Shown here: positions 21,829 to 31,405 of the stretch, piece after piece
Layout: the number at the start of each line of letters is the position of its first letter
Position numbering within the stretch: the stretch's first letter is position 1
Assembly: GCA_037178625.1 (NCBI GenBank)
Contig: CM074134.1
Span: 62,001-126,000, forward strand
Direction: 5' to 3'
Length of the DNA: 64,000 nucleotides
Origin: Skeletonema tropicum
Lineage: Eukaryota; Bacillariophyta; Thalassiosirophyceae; Thalassiosirales; Thalassiosiraceae
Notes under the pieces: generated by a model
Told to the model about the DNA's origin: nothing
Databases searched by the model: none
What the model saw: only the letters and a program-made list of their open reading frames with translations
Program-made: the position numbers and the translations under genes

Positions 21829-21924
21829 AACGTGGTCCCCCACCGTAGTACTAACCTGGCCCGACAGTGCTTAACTTCGCTGAGCAGACGGGAAGCGGTG
21901 CTGTCACTGTGGTATGGTCGTTCC
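21829..21924 (-). pseudogene. 5S rRNA gene copy 2, 5' part (split by LTR element)
   Basis: The first 96 nt of the gene (5S sense) are intact, including the internal control region. The gene is then interrupted by the LTR element, so a transcript would run into the right LTR and lack the 3' strand of helix I. It is not expected to give functional 5S rRNA. Confidence 0.95.
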
Positions 21925-22680
21925 TGTCGCACCGGGACCACACAAACACTATAATCTGCATATTTGTTGCTGCTGCTAGCTCTTTTGCGCTGAAACTGAA
22001 ACTGCCTTCACTTCTTCGAATTCCCTTTGGACGGGATATCGAACCAAATAGGCAAGCTCTGGCTCTGCTTCGCTCGACTAAACCTAAACTCGCCTTCTTT
22101 GACCCAAGCACAAGACGAAGGTAGAAGATTCATCACTCTATGTTGTATATGTAGATATTACTCACTCACTCCTCAGCTCAGCGAGAGGACTGACTACACA
22201 GAGACAGATTGACTATGAAATTATGAATGCATTTCAATCGAAATCTAGCTGGAGCCAATCCTATTATAGTCTCAGCAGATTGAACTCTTCGTGGGAAGCA
22301 TTGCACTCGGCTCAGCAGCGCAAGCAGTGGACCAGTAGACGTGTGGAAGGCTTCAACTTCGATCTACGACATACGTAGCTGAGAGGGGATAACGCTTCTC
22401 ATGAAGATGGAGCCACATACATCTTTCATATATATACGTCTGGATGACTGAAGATAGACGGACGATGGGACAGACGTACAATACAACGCAGCGAGCTTCT
22501 TATCTTAATCACGACTTCTCTCATCTCAAGTGAAGCGAAATTCGGCCACCAAACCTGAAAGAGCGAAGGCCGAGCAAAAGAAAGGACAAAGGCGGGTAAG
22601 TAGCAAGTGCAATAATGTATCGTATTGTAGACAGGCCAGGCGCAGGGTAGGGGCCAAAATGAACGGCAAAAGGAGCAAAA

Positions 22681-22795
22681 GAACAACACCAGGGATTCCA
22701 ACGTGGTCCCCCACCGTAGTACTAACCTGGCCCGACAGTGCTTAACTTCGCTGAGCAGACGGGAAGCGGTGCTGTCACTGTGGTATGGTCGTTCC
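22681..22795 (-). rRNA. 5S ribosomal RNA gene, array copy 3
   Basis: Same 115-nt sequence as copy 1, with the same T4 terminators (22650-22680 on the plus strand as AAAA runs). The spacing to copy 4 is exactly 871 bp. Confidence 0.95.
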
Positions 22796-23551
22796 TGTCG
22801 CACCGGGACCACACAAACACTATAATCTGCATATTTGTTGCTGCTGCTAGCTCTTTTGCGCTGAAACTGAAACTGCCTTCACTTCTTCGAATTCCCTTTG
22901 GACGGGATATCGAACCAAATAGGCAAGCTCTGGCTCTGCTTCGCTCGACTAAACCTAAACTCGCCTTCTTTGACCCAAGCACAAGACGAAGGTAGAAGAT
23001 TCATCACTCTATGTTGTATATGTAGATATTACTCACTCACTCCTCAGCTCAGCGAGAGGACTGACTACACAGAGACAGATTGACTATGAAATTATGAATG
23101 CATTTCAATCGAAATCTAGCTGGAGCCAATCCTATTATAGTCTCAGCAGATTGAACTCTTCGTGGGAAGCATTGCACTCGGCTCAGCAGCGCAAGCAGTG
23201 GACCAGTAGACGTGTGGAAGGCTTCAACTTCGATCTACGACATACGTAGCTGAGAGGGGATAACGCTTCTCATGAAGATGGAGCCACATACATCTTTCAT
23301 ATATATACGTCTGGATGACTGAAGATAGACGGACGATGGGACAGACGTACAATACAACGCAGCGAGCTTCTTATCTTAATCACGACTTCTCTCATCTCAA
23401 GTGAAGCGAAATTCGGCCACCAAACCTGAAAGAGCGAAGGCCGAGCAAAAGAAAGGACAAAGGCGGGTAAGTAGCAAGTGCAATAATGTATCGTATTGTA
23501 GACAGGCCAGGCGCAGGGTAGGGGCCAAAATGAACGGCAAAAGGAGCAAAA

Positions 23552-23666
23552 GAACAACACCAGGGATTCCAACGTGGTCCCCCACCGTAGTACTAACCTG
23601 GCCCGACAGTGCTTAACTTCGCTGAGCAGACGGGAAGCGGTGCTGTCACTGTGGTATGGTCGTTCC
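23552..23666 (-). rRNA. 5S ribosomal RNA gene, array copy 4
   Basis: Identical by eye to copy 3, 871 bp downstream. The following spacer ends at about 24137, so this is the last unit on this side. Confidence 0.95.
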
Positions 23667-24137
23667 TGTCGCACCGGGACCACACAAACACTATAATCTG
23701 CATATTTGTTGCTGCTGCTAGCTCTTTTGCGCTGAAACTGAAACTGCCTTCACTTCTTCGAATTCCCTTTGGACGGGATATCGAACCAAATAGGCAAGCT
23801 CTGGCTCTGCTTCGCTCGACTAAACCTAAACTCGCCTTCTTTGACCCAAGCACAAGACGAAGGTAGAAGATTCATCACTCTATGTTGTATATGTAGATAT
23901 TACTCACTCACTCCTCAGCTCAGCGAGAGGACTGACTACACAGAGACAGATTGACTATGAAATTATGAATGCATTTCAATCGAAATCTAGCTGGAGCCAA
24001 TCCTATTATAGTCTCAGCAGATTGAACTCTTCGTGGGAAGCATTGCACTCGGCTCAGCAGCGCAAGCAGTGGACCAGTAGACGTGTGGAAGGCTTCAACT
24101 TCGATCTACGACATACGTAGCTGAGAGGGGATAACGC

Positions 24138-24767
24138 ATGTTAGGATCAGCATTGCAGATAATTTTGTGTCTCTTTACCGTCAGCAAATTAAAATGATGT
24201 TAAATGAGATCAAAGTAGTACGTCCATCATGGGAATTTCCAACCATTTTTTGAGGGAGTTTTTGTATAGCTTTGGTATGTCTCTACGTGATTGAGAGGCA
24301 AAACGGCAGTTTACTGCCTTTTTCTAAAATTGCCTTGGCCTGACGCAATTAAGTTACTACATTTAGTGTGATCTGTGGCCTTTAGCTACTTTCTTGCGTT
24401 TTGAAGGGCTACAAGATAAACGATAGAGTTTCTTGACCTTCATCTCGTTGTTCTTGCGGTCAATTGAACATTATACCATCCACTCCATAAAATCACTACA
24501 AGCCAAGACGTTATTATAGAATTCTTGGCTTGGCGCTTAAAGATCTTGCCTTGTTAACCAGCACAATCAGCTCTCTGGAAAGAAGAGATTTATTCATATG
24601 GCAATTGAGATTAAGGGAGCGGAGCAGAAGGGAGCGGTCGTCTTTTCCATTTTTCCGCACATAATCTTGTCTTCTTCAGCTCCATTCACATGAAAATAAG
24701 GTACGAAGACTTTATTACTTAGAGTCATATAGTCATGATTACAACATTGACAATCCGACTTCAATTC
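24138..24767. other. No recognisable gene
   Basis: Sequence between the 5S array and the 3' end of the receptor gene. Nothing beyond presumed 3' untranslated sequence of that gene near 24720-24767 can be supported. Confidence 0.4.
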
Positions 24768-27167
24768 CTACACAGGTGCATTCAAGTTCTCTAGCTCCGA
24801 CAGTATTTGGGAGTAATAAGAATGTGCCATGCTATTAACTATCGTTCCGTCTTTGCTCGTTAGCGTATCGGCAGATACTTCTAAACACTTGAGGCCTTCT
24901 TTGATGAGTTCAGATTTAGATGATTCGTGTGAATTGCTACCAGTGATCCTGGCCAAGCAGAGGCAAGCTTCTGCGCATATCGTTGACCAAGTAGCATCAT
25001 GATATGAAAGGAATGCAGCCTCAAACCATTCTGTGTCCTTTCTATTCAACATGTAGGCGACATCTGCATTCAAATCAGCATATGCTCCACCTTCCGAGCT
25101 GCAGCACTTGAGAATGATCATTATTGGCACGCACGTGCGTAATGCTGGATGCGCCTTACTCCCGGCTGATGCGGCTGGATCAGAAACATGAGTTCTGTAA
25201 AGCTCAAGGGCCTTCTTAGCAGTGCTTGTATGTCCCTGGTTCGCCATTACACGGCAAATGGGAGTTAATATGGCAAGCTTAGTGGCAAGCTCCACTGCTT
25301 CAATCTCAGGCAACAGTGTGTCGACAACATGATCGCACAATCGAAGTGCTTTGTCACTGCGGCCATAGTGGTGCAGCCAAACAGCGCTCGCAGCAATCAC
25401 CTCGATGCAGTGATCAGATACGTATTCTTTCACAAGTACCTTTGAGTGGAGCTGGGGATCATAAATTGATGTCATTTTATCGATGACTGATAGAGCGTCT
25501 TCATATTTACCTTGTCGCCTCATGACTTCAGCCTGGAAGGTAAGGGCCCGACACTGGTGATACTGCTGGTAATGAGTCTCCTTCACAAAGTTTTCTGCCA
25601 TGGTTGTTTCAAAGTCTTCTCTTGACACATTGTTGGGAGGGGTGTATGTCATCTCTTTGGCAATAGCATTCATCCTGCTGTAACATGGAAAGATAATGCG
25701 CCTATCACTCAATTGATTTTTTGCTGGGCTTTTGTTGAAGATGTCCAATGCGTCCATGCAGCATTTAATATCCCTCCGTTTGGCCTCTTCATTGTTCGGA
25801 TCCGAAAGGAATATTCTGTGCCAAAGCTTTGAGCTCGTCAGAAGTGTTTTGACGACTACCTCTAGAGACTTTGGACCAAAAGAATGTATCTCAGACTCTG
25901 TAAATCCTTCTTCCCACGAGAATGCATCGTCCCCCACTTTGAATAAGGTAAGAATATCCCGGTTGATATCCACAGCTTTTGATGTAGATCCCATTGTGTC
26001 AAACATCTCACCCATTACAGCTTTCTCATCGGCAGCGTTCAGGATCTGTGGATCATCCTCTACGTTTCCATCACGAGACGATACGGAGAGATTTGATGTT
26101 GTCTGTTTCGTTTGTCTTTGAATGGATGCTCCCTGTTGACTAGTGGCATTTCCCTTTCCTGTGCTCATGGTTACATTTTGCAACCTAGTCTGAGCAATAT
26201 TATACGACAGAGGAAGCACAAAGCTCAATACCGATGCAGCCAACAAATACGCACGAGCATTTGGCTGAGTCTGCCCGATCATTCCTGCAGCTGGAAACGT
26301 CCCAAGAAGCACCCAAAATGAAGACGTCATGGATGCTGCAGTCTTATTCAACTCTAGAAACTTATCTGGTATACCTTTACTCTGAATGTTGATCAGCAAC
26401 GAGATGGCAAAAGGCATTAATGCTAGCACTATTCCCACTACGAGAACATACTGACCAGCTTCAGACTCACAAGTGAAGTGTGCTTCCTCTTCGATCATTT
26501 TTTGTACGCTGCCCATTCTAACACTAGGCACTGACAAGTTGACGATTTGCAACACAAGTTGAGGGATGAGTAATACCATCACAACGAACATTGAGTCAGC
26601 AAATGTTATAGCCCTTCGAATGCCGCTGTTCCTTCCCATCTTCTCCCTTCCACCGCTGCCGATACATCTTCCCAGCTGCGACAATGTGCTCAACACATTC
26701 ATGACTTTCAATCTAGCCACTCCTAGTGTATCAATATCGCTCCCTGAGGCTGCAAATGTGGCCGTAGAGCTAATAATACTGCCTATCCTCCATGCCCTAC
26801 CTATCAACAAGTTCCCCATGAATGTGATGGACGTGAGGATGATTGGTTGGCGAAGTGCGCATGTCACATGGTACTCTGGAAATGCAAACAGAAATGATGC
26901 GATTGTTGCAACAGCACCAGCTGTCGCAAGGAGCGATAGGCTTTGAGGTTGGAACAGTTGAAGCTGCAGATTGTTTTTATTTTTGTATAGATCCACCGCT
27001 AATTTGAGCTGAGCTGCACAAAGCGTCAAAAGAAGCAAACCGAAGCATATACGGAATGATGTGTTGCTATCGACACTTCCGATGACAGTGGCAAGGACAA
27101 CAAGCAGTGCGAGTCCCACGGCAGCGATGAAATGTTGCCAAAGACGATAATGATTTGATACTTTCAT
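24768..27167 (-). CDS. Class-C-like 7-TM receptor with TPR-like C-terminus
   Basis: Intact 799-codon frame with ATG at 27165-27167. Hydrophobic helices lie at about 12-32, 39-58, 77-96, 104-123, 190-210, 238-260, 281-298 and 305-325. Cys103 before the fourth helix (TCALRQPI) and Cys233 (FTCESEAGQYV) sit where class C receptors keep the TM3-ECL2 disulfide pair, and FLELNKTAASMTSSFWVLL matches the FNEAK.I.FS region before TM6. This makes helices 2-8 the seven-TM core and helix 1 a signal anchor. No Venus-flytrap ligand domain is present. Residues about 540-700 have paired-helix repeats of TPR type (QAEVMRRQGKYEDALSVIDK; HHYGRSDKALRLCD). Such receptors are known in diatoms; the ligand is unknown. 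Confidence 0.75.
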   Translation of the reverse strand: MKVSNHYRLWQHFIAAVGLALLVVLATVIGSVDSNTSFRICFGLLLLTLCAAQLKLAVDLYKNKNNLQLQLFQPQSLSLLATAGAVATIASFLFAFPEYHVTCALRQPIILTSITFMGNLLIGRAWRIGSIISSTATFAASGSDIDTLGVARLKVMNVLSTLSQLGRCIGSGGREKMGRNSGIRRAITFADSMFVVMVLLIPQLVLQIVNLSVPSVRMGSVQKMIEEEAHFTCESEAGQYVLVVGIVLALMPFAISLLINIQSKGIPDKFLELNKTAASMTSSFWVLLGTFPAAGMIGQTQPNARAYLLAASVLSFVLPLSYNIAQTRLQNVTMSTGKGNATSQQGASIQRQTKQTTSNLSVSSRDGNVEDDPQILNAADEKAVMGEMFDTMGSTSKAVDINRDILTLFKVGDDAFSWEEGFTESEIHSFGPKSLEVVVKTLLTSSKLWHRIFLSDPNNEEAKRRDIKCCMDALDIFNKSPAKNQLSDRRIIFPCYSRMNAIAKEMTYTPPNNVSREDFETTMAENFVKETHYQQYHQCRALTFQAEVMRRQGKYEDALSVIDKMTSIYDPQLHSKVLVKEYVSDHCIEVIAASAVWLHHYGRSDKALRLCDHVVDTLLPEIEAVELATKLAILTPICRVMANQGHTSTAKKALELYRTHVSDPAASAGSKAHPALRTCVPIMIILKCCSSEGGAYADLNADVAYMLNRKDTEWFEAAFLSYHDATWSTICAEACLCLARITGSNSHESSKSELIKEGLKCLEVSADTLTSKDGTIVNSMAHSYYSQILSELENLNAPV

Positions 27168-29633
27168 TGTTTGTCTCTCAAGCTTAAGGCTTTAGTGGAA
27201 GGTGGAAGTTGATTGTGCATGACTACATAAAGGTGCCGATTGCCGATTGTGCGTGCCGCTGGCTGGCTGGCTTGAGCCGATTCTCGCCCTGGGCTTCTCT
27301 CAGGCTTCTCTCCTTTGCTGGGTGTCGGCCGGCCGGCCGGCCGCAAATAAATATTTCGGTCGAACGTCCCCGAGGGAGGGCGCGCGGGGGGGACAAACCA
27401 AAATCGGAAACCATATATAAACCATCTCAATCCACGTTGACAGTCCACAATCGGGAGCGGAAAACTTAGCTACCACAGCATTGGCATTGCAACCAATGAG
27501 TACATGCTGCATCTTGTGCATTGCCGCAACATAAATAAATTAGATGAATTTGGTTGAATCTGCTGAACAAGGGATTCAAAGCTTATGAATTTATGATTCA
27601 ACTGATGACACTATTGCTGAGTCGCAGAAGATAAAGTTTGATGAGAAGTAAAGCGACAGCCCTTTCCATCCATACTAGTGCAAGAGCAAGAAGATCAAAA
27701 CATATTACAAGCTTGTCAAGAAGCATACTAAAGTGAATTGGGCCAAAGCCAAAGGTAAGTCACGCGCAGAGGGAACAAGATATATATGCAAACAAAATGT
27801 GTAGGCAATGCTGTTTGCAACATGGAGCTCCCTGTTCAGCTACTTCACTCTAGGAAAGAGTAATAAGTTCTCAATATGAGAGATATGTACAAGTATTCAA
27901 CGGTTCCGTTAGTATTACCTACAAAGACCCCAACGTTGGGCCAGTGATGGGGGACAAAATTTCCGCAGGAAGGGGCAGGCCAAGTTGGGGGAGATGGAGA
28001 TAGTTCGTAGCACGCATTTGGAGAAAGCTTTGACCGATCAAGACCATCAAAATGTAGCCACATGCAGTTCTTTTCGCTCGTTGGAGGAGCGTTGATTGAT
28101 TTCGTGAGCTGCCAAATCGCGGAATTATAATAATAACATTTCGAGCAGTCCGATAACAGCTGTTAAAGATGTTCAAGAGTACGACACGAAATGGGAGATT
28201 TCGATAGAATCTTTAGAGAGTTTGTTCCATCGACAACAATTCTTGAAAGAAGTTCACGTCTGAAGGTGTACGAGAGGAATCAGTACAAACTGATCTTAGA
28301 GCCCGCAAGACATTCGAAGAGTGTGCAAACAAGTACACGACATGATGAACATAGTTCACAATGTCATATTTGACCATAGACCATAGTGATAGTCTCATAA
28401 AATTAGAAATGGGTAAACTGCAACATGCCACATCTATAAAATTACATTAGGATAAACTGCAACATCTTGAGTTTATCACAGTATTTGTCGAATAAGAGTA
28501 TTCGTCTGCTTACAAGTCCAACGTAGGATAGCAGAGCGTTTCAACATCAACAAACAGCGTCGTCAGTCGATGATGATGATTCATATTTATTATATTTATA
28601 TGTAGTACAGGTGGCAGAGCAGATCTATTTCGCAAAGAAGTAGGAGTAGGAGTAGCTCTCATTCGACTCACGAAGAGTCGAAGATGCTTTTCTTGTTCAA
28701 AATACCATTGATACGACGTAGTTTTACCGTAGCACAGAAATAACCTAAAGCTTGTGGCTCTGGAGGTTTGCTTGACTTTTTCTTTCTTATCAGGAGGATT
28801 CTCATCACATTTTCTTGTTTCGAAGAAAAAAGGTACATTCAAACCCATTCAAATTATTCAAAAACAGGAAAGGAGCTAAAGCGCCACACTGGCATGTTAT
28901 GCGCCAATCGATCGCCTTCTATCTCGCTTCTCGACCTTGGAGAGAGAGAGAGAGAGCAACCGGCCATGTCGTCTTACTTACACCATGCACCTCTATCTCC
29001 ATTTAATCTCCTCTATCTCTATCAAATAATATCCTATTCTTGATGTGTCGACAGATATTCTATCAATTTGCCAATTTCAGCCGAGTCTCGTGAAAGTGAT
29101 CCGTGCCCAAATCCAAGATAGGAACTTGATAGGACGGGTTGGACAAGTGACCATCCCAGGGTATGACATTCTGTCTGGAGTAATTTTGTGTAGGGTGTTG
29201 GAATGGGTCCATCGGAGAGACCTCCGATGAGGATGCACTTGTTTTTGCACGTGTCGTCCTTCGGTCGACAATTTGAGAGGAGGGAGGGATTCAAAGGCAA
29301 TGAGGGATGGGCTGCTGCTGTATTGAAAGAGGGAGCCAGTGAAGACTCCGTAGGGAGATAGAGGCGGTGGGCTGGACTTCATCCTTGTGAGAGTGTTCGT
29401 ACGTAATTGAAGAGAATGAAGTGAGGTTGAGATGGGCAGCGAAATATTTAGTACCAATTCCTAGAATGCGGTTTTCAGATCACAAAGGAATTAGTACTCA
29501 AACTTCCTCCCTATGCTGCAAAGATTTCATTCACGACAATGTTGATGAACAGCCTTCATAGATGCCACAGTTGATAAAGGAGCCACTGTGACCATACCCA
29601 ACCAAAGGACACTGCTGAGCGCTATCTGATAAA
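27168..29633. other. Intergenic; no recognisable gene
   Basis: About 2.4 kb without a convincing gene. It holds a GGCCGGCCGGCCGGCC tract near 27330, the second copy of the 60-bp dispersed repeat (28808-28870), and a short GA run near 28940. Overlapping frames on both strands carry no family motif. Confidence 0.45.
28808..28870. repeat. Short dispersed repeat, second copy
   Basis: Matches 5265-5330, including TTTCGAAGAAAAAAGGTACA and ATTCAAATTATTCAAAAACA. This copy has an extra ACCCATTCAA-type duplication in the middle. Confidence 0.55.
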
Positions 29634-30629
29634 ATGGCTGCTGCTGAGGAGGAGGACGATATTGCTGCGCTCATTTGGCAAGAAAGTCAGCGCCGAAAGA
29701 GTGAGGCGGCAGCGGCGGCGGCTTCAGCATCCATCAAGATCAAGAAGCCAAAATCTTCGTCATCAGTTACTGCAATTCTCAATGATTCACCAAAAACTAA
29801 AACGAGAAGTGTCATAAATGCAACCAAAAGGAAACGGCAGCCTGTTTCAGGAGAGAAACGGAACAAAGATTCGAAACGAGCCACCCAATCTGCTGATGGT
29901 GGTTCTTTTAGTTCTGCAGAAAGATGCACAAATCAGGCTCGGGCTGGTGAAGTCCCAATTGAGCAGGGTAGAAAATATGCAAGAAAATTATGCAGCAGTG
30001 AAGGTTGCACAAATATAGCTGTAAAGGGAGGAGTGTGCAAGAAGCATGGGGCAAAGACGAAACGATGCAGCAGTGCAGGATGCACAAATCAAGTCATAAA
30101 AGGAGGAGTGTGCATGAGGCATGGAGCAAAGGTCAAACTATGCAGCAGTGCAGGATGCACAAACATCGTCGTCAAAGGAGGAGTGTGCATGAGGCATGGA
30201 GCAAAGGTCAAACTATGCAGTAGTGAGGGATGCACAAAAAATGCTCGGAAAGGAGGAGTGTGCATTAGTCACGGAGCAACTGAGAAGCTGTGCAGCAGTG
30301 AAGGGTGCACTAATCGAGCTGTCAATGGTGGAGTTTGTATCAGACATGGGGCAAAGACCAAGCGATGCAGCAGTGAAGGATGCACTAATATAGCTCTAAA
30401 GGGAGGAGTTTGCAAAAGACATGGGGCAGAGGTCAAACTTTGCTACATTGAAGGATGTACGAATCGAGTTGTCAGAAGAGGAGTATGCATGAGGCATGGA
30501 GCTAAGAGAAAACTATGTAGCAGTGAAGGATGTACGAATCGAGTTGTCAGAAGAGGAGTATGCATTAGGCATGGTGCTAAGGTCAAACTTTGCAGCACCA
30601 AAGCATGCACGGACGCTGCATGCAAGTGA
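29634..30629 (+). CDS. Cys/His-repeat protein (GCTN-x4-GGVC-x2-HGA repeats)
   Basis: 331 codons from ATG 29634. Residues 1-110 are acidic then Ala/Lys-rich with basic clusters (TKRKRQPVSGEKRNKDSKR). From about residue 118 there are eight tandem repeats of 24-25 residues with the pattern C-S-S-x-G-C-T-N-x4-G-G-V-C-x2-H-G-A, giving three Cys and one His per repeat and so a probable metal site each; a ninth repeat breaks off at CSTKACTDAACK. Such repeats are familiar from diatom and oomycete proteins, some related to plant WRKY19-type repeats. After the stop at 30627, two further repeat-like segments (CSSEGCTNNKVIEGEMCWRH) continue in another frame to about 30740, so the original gene was longer. 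Function unknown. Confidence 0.7.
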   Translation: MAAAEEEDDIAALIWQESQRRKSEAAAAAASASIKIKKPKSSSSVTAILNDSPKTKTRSVINATKRKRQPVSGEKRNKDSKRATQSADGGSFSSAERCTNQARAGEVPIEQGRKYARKLCSSEGCTNIAVKGGVCKKHGAKTKRCSSAGCTNQVIKGGVCMRHGAKVKLCSSAGCTNIVVKGGVCMRHGAKVKLCSSEGCTKNARKGGVCISHGATEKLCSSEGCTNRAVNGGVCIRHGAKTKRCSSEGCTNIALKGGVCKRHGAEVKLCYIEGCTNRVVRRGVCMRHGAKRKLCSSEGCTNRVVRRGVCIRHGAKVKLCSTKACTDAACK

Positions 30630-30760
30630 GGGGTGTGTTGGAGGCCTGGAGGAAAGCAAAAATGTGCAGCAGTGAAGGATGCACAAATAATAAAGTCATC
30701 GAAGGAGAAATGTGTTGGAGGCATGTTGCGAAATTCACAAAAAAACAAGAAGTAGGAGTA
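30630..30760 (+). pseudogene. Frameshifted extra Cys/His repeats after the stop
   Basis: Directly after the stop the sequence still encodes repeat units, but split by frame: GVCWRPGGK in the original frame, then CSSEGCTNNKVIEGEMCWRH in the +2 frame. A single indel near the ninth repeat would explain both. It could be real decay or an assembly error in a repetitive coding region. Confidence 0.6.
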
Positions 30761-30814
30761 AGGAGTAACGTTCTAAGAATTAGACTAATTTCAATTGCAC
30801 AATTCTACTCCAAC

Positions 30815-31034
30815 TTAAATGGCCGGACCAGGTATGATATTCACAAATGCTTTCGCTCTCAAAGGAATGTTAAAGATTGTCCCATCCATTCCGAGGACAC
30901 CACCTTCCATTTTATCCTTACATCCAACCATATCATCTCCACAGTACATCACGTCTACGTACTCTTCATCATCCGGTAAAGGGGATCCATTTATATCACA
31001 CCTCTTTACTCCTGGGGGGATAATGCGTAAAACG
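30815..31034 (-). pseudogene. 3' end of the dioxygenase/propeller gene, cut off by the Penelope insertion
   Basis: The reverse strand reads open from the element edge: VLRIIPPGVKRCDINGSPLP, then GGVLGMDGTIFNIPLRAKAF and VNIIPGPAI, stop at 30815-30817. GGVLG.DG.IF.IP..A is the same motif type as GGMASPCGRYIYGVPGTAKQ in the 5' part at 36149-38168, so this is the missing end of that gene. A consensus repeat between the two halves suggests roughly a dozen codons were lost at the insertion. The gene end converges on the Cys/His-repeat gene. Confidence 0.8.
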
Positions 31035-31318
31035 CCGGGAGCGAGCGAAGCGAGCGACCTTACTTCTCTCTATAATCAATATATGAACCAATATCAGATA
31101 AAGTGGTATTACTATATTACCGAAGCGTGGATGACTACGCTTTCGAATTAACTTCTTCAGCGGATAGCAATAGTAATAGTGAGGATAGGCGGCTTTGTCG
31201 ATGCAAAGTTGCGAGTCATTTAGCTCTCCCTCGTTGACACGAGTTTTCTCCTTAAATGGATACGTGTCTCTGTGGGGTCATTCCTCGTTATCTAAAATAG
31301 GTAAGTTTGTACAATTGC

Positions 31319-31405
31319 TTTCCCTCAGCAAGTGTAGCTGCCGGGTAGGCAGCGGAACAAGCTGAGGGAAAGGAAGGGGAGGACTACGATTCTGTTGTCC
31401 TCCCC
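31319..31405 (-). other. Structured 3' region of the Penelope-like element
   Basis: An 11-bp perfect stem (31319-31329 with 31361-31371; CCCTCAGC with GCTGAGGG at its core) encloses a smaller perfect hairpin GCTGCC/GGCAGC (31337-31353). Next to it, GGGGAGGAC/GTCCTCCCC (31376-31384 with 31397-31405) forms a 9-bp hairpin that overlaps the RT stop codon. The same set occurs at 35172-35258. Paired perfect stems point to a functional RNA structure, for example for RT recognition; I could not fit a known ribozyme. Confidence 0.6.

Larger units (their letters stand above)
16622..24137 (-). repeat. 5S rDNA tandem array, reverse strand, interrupted by an LTR element
   Basis: Four 5S rRNA gene positions are spaced 871 bp apart once the inserted LTR element is removed (863 bp between the first two, where an 8-bp indel AAATTATG occurs in the spacer). 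Each unit is a 115-nt 5S gene, a T-rich terminator and about 750 bp of spacer. The right edge is at about 24137, where the last spacer stops after GAGAGGGGATAACGC and unrelated sequence begins. Short open frames repeated in every unit (for example on both strands of the 5S) are by-products. Confidence 0.95.

Noticed and set aside
16694..24140. Repeated frames of 60-130 codons on both strands across the 5S array
   Set aside because: They recur in every 871-bp unit and overlap the 5S rRNA gene and its spacer on both strands; they reflect a repeated non-coding sequence without stops.
31130..31190. Hammerhead-like core (CTGAAGA ... CGAAA ... GTC) on the reverse strand in the Penelope 3' region
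   Set aside because: The core words are present, but stem I does not pair and stem II starts with an A-C mismatch, so the fold fails.
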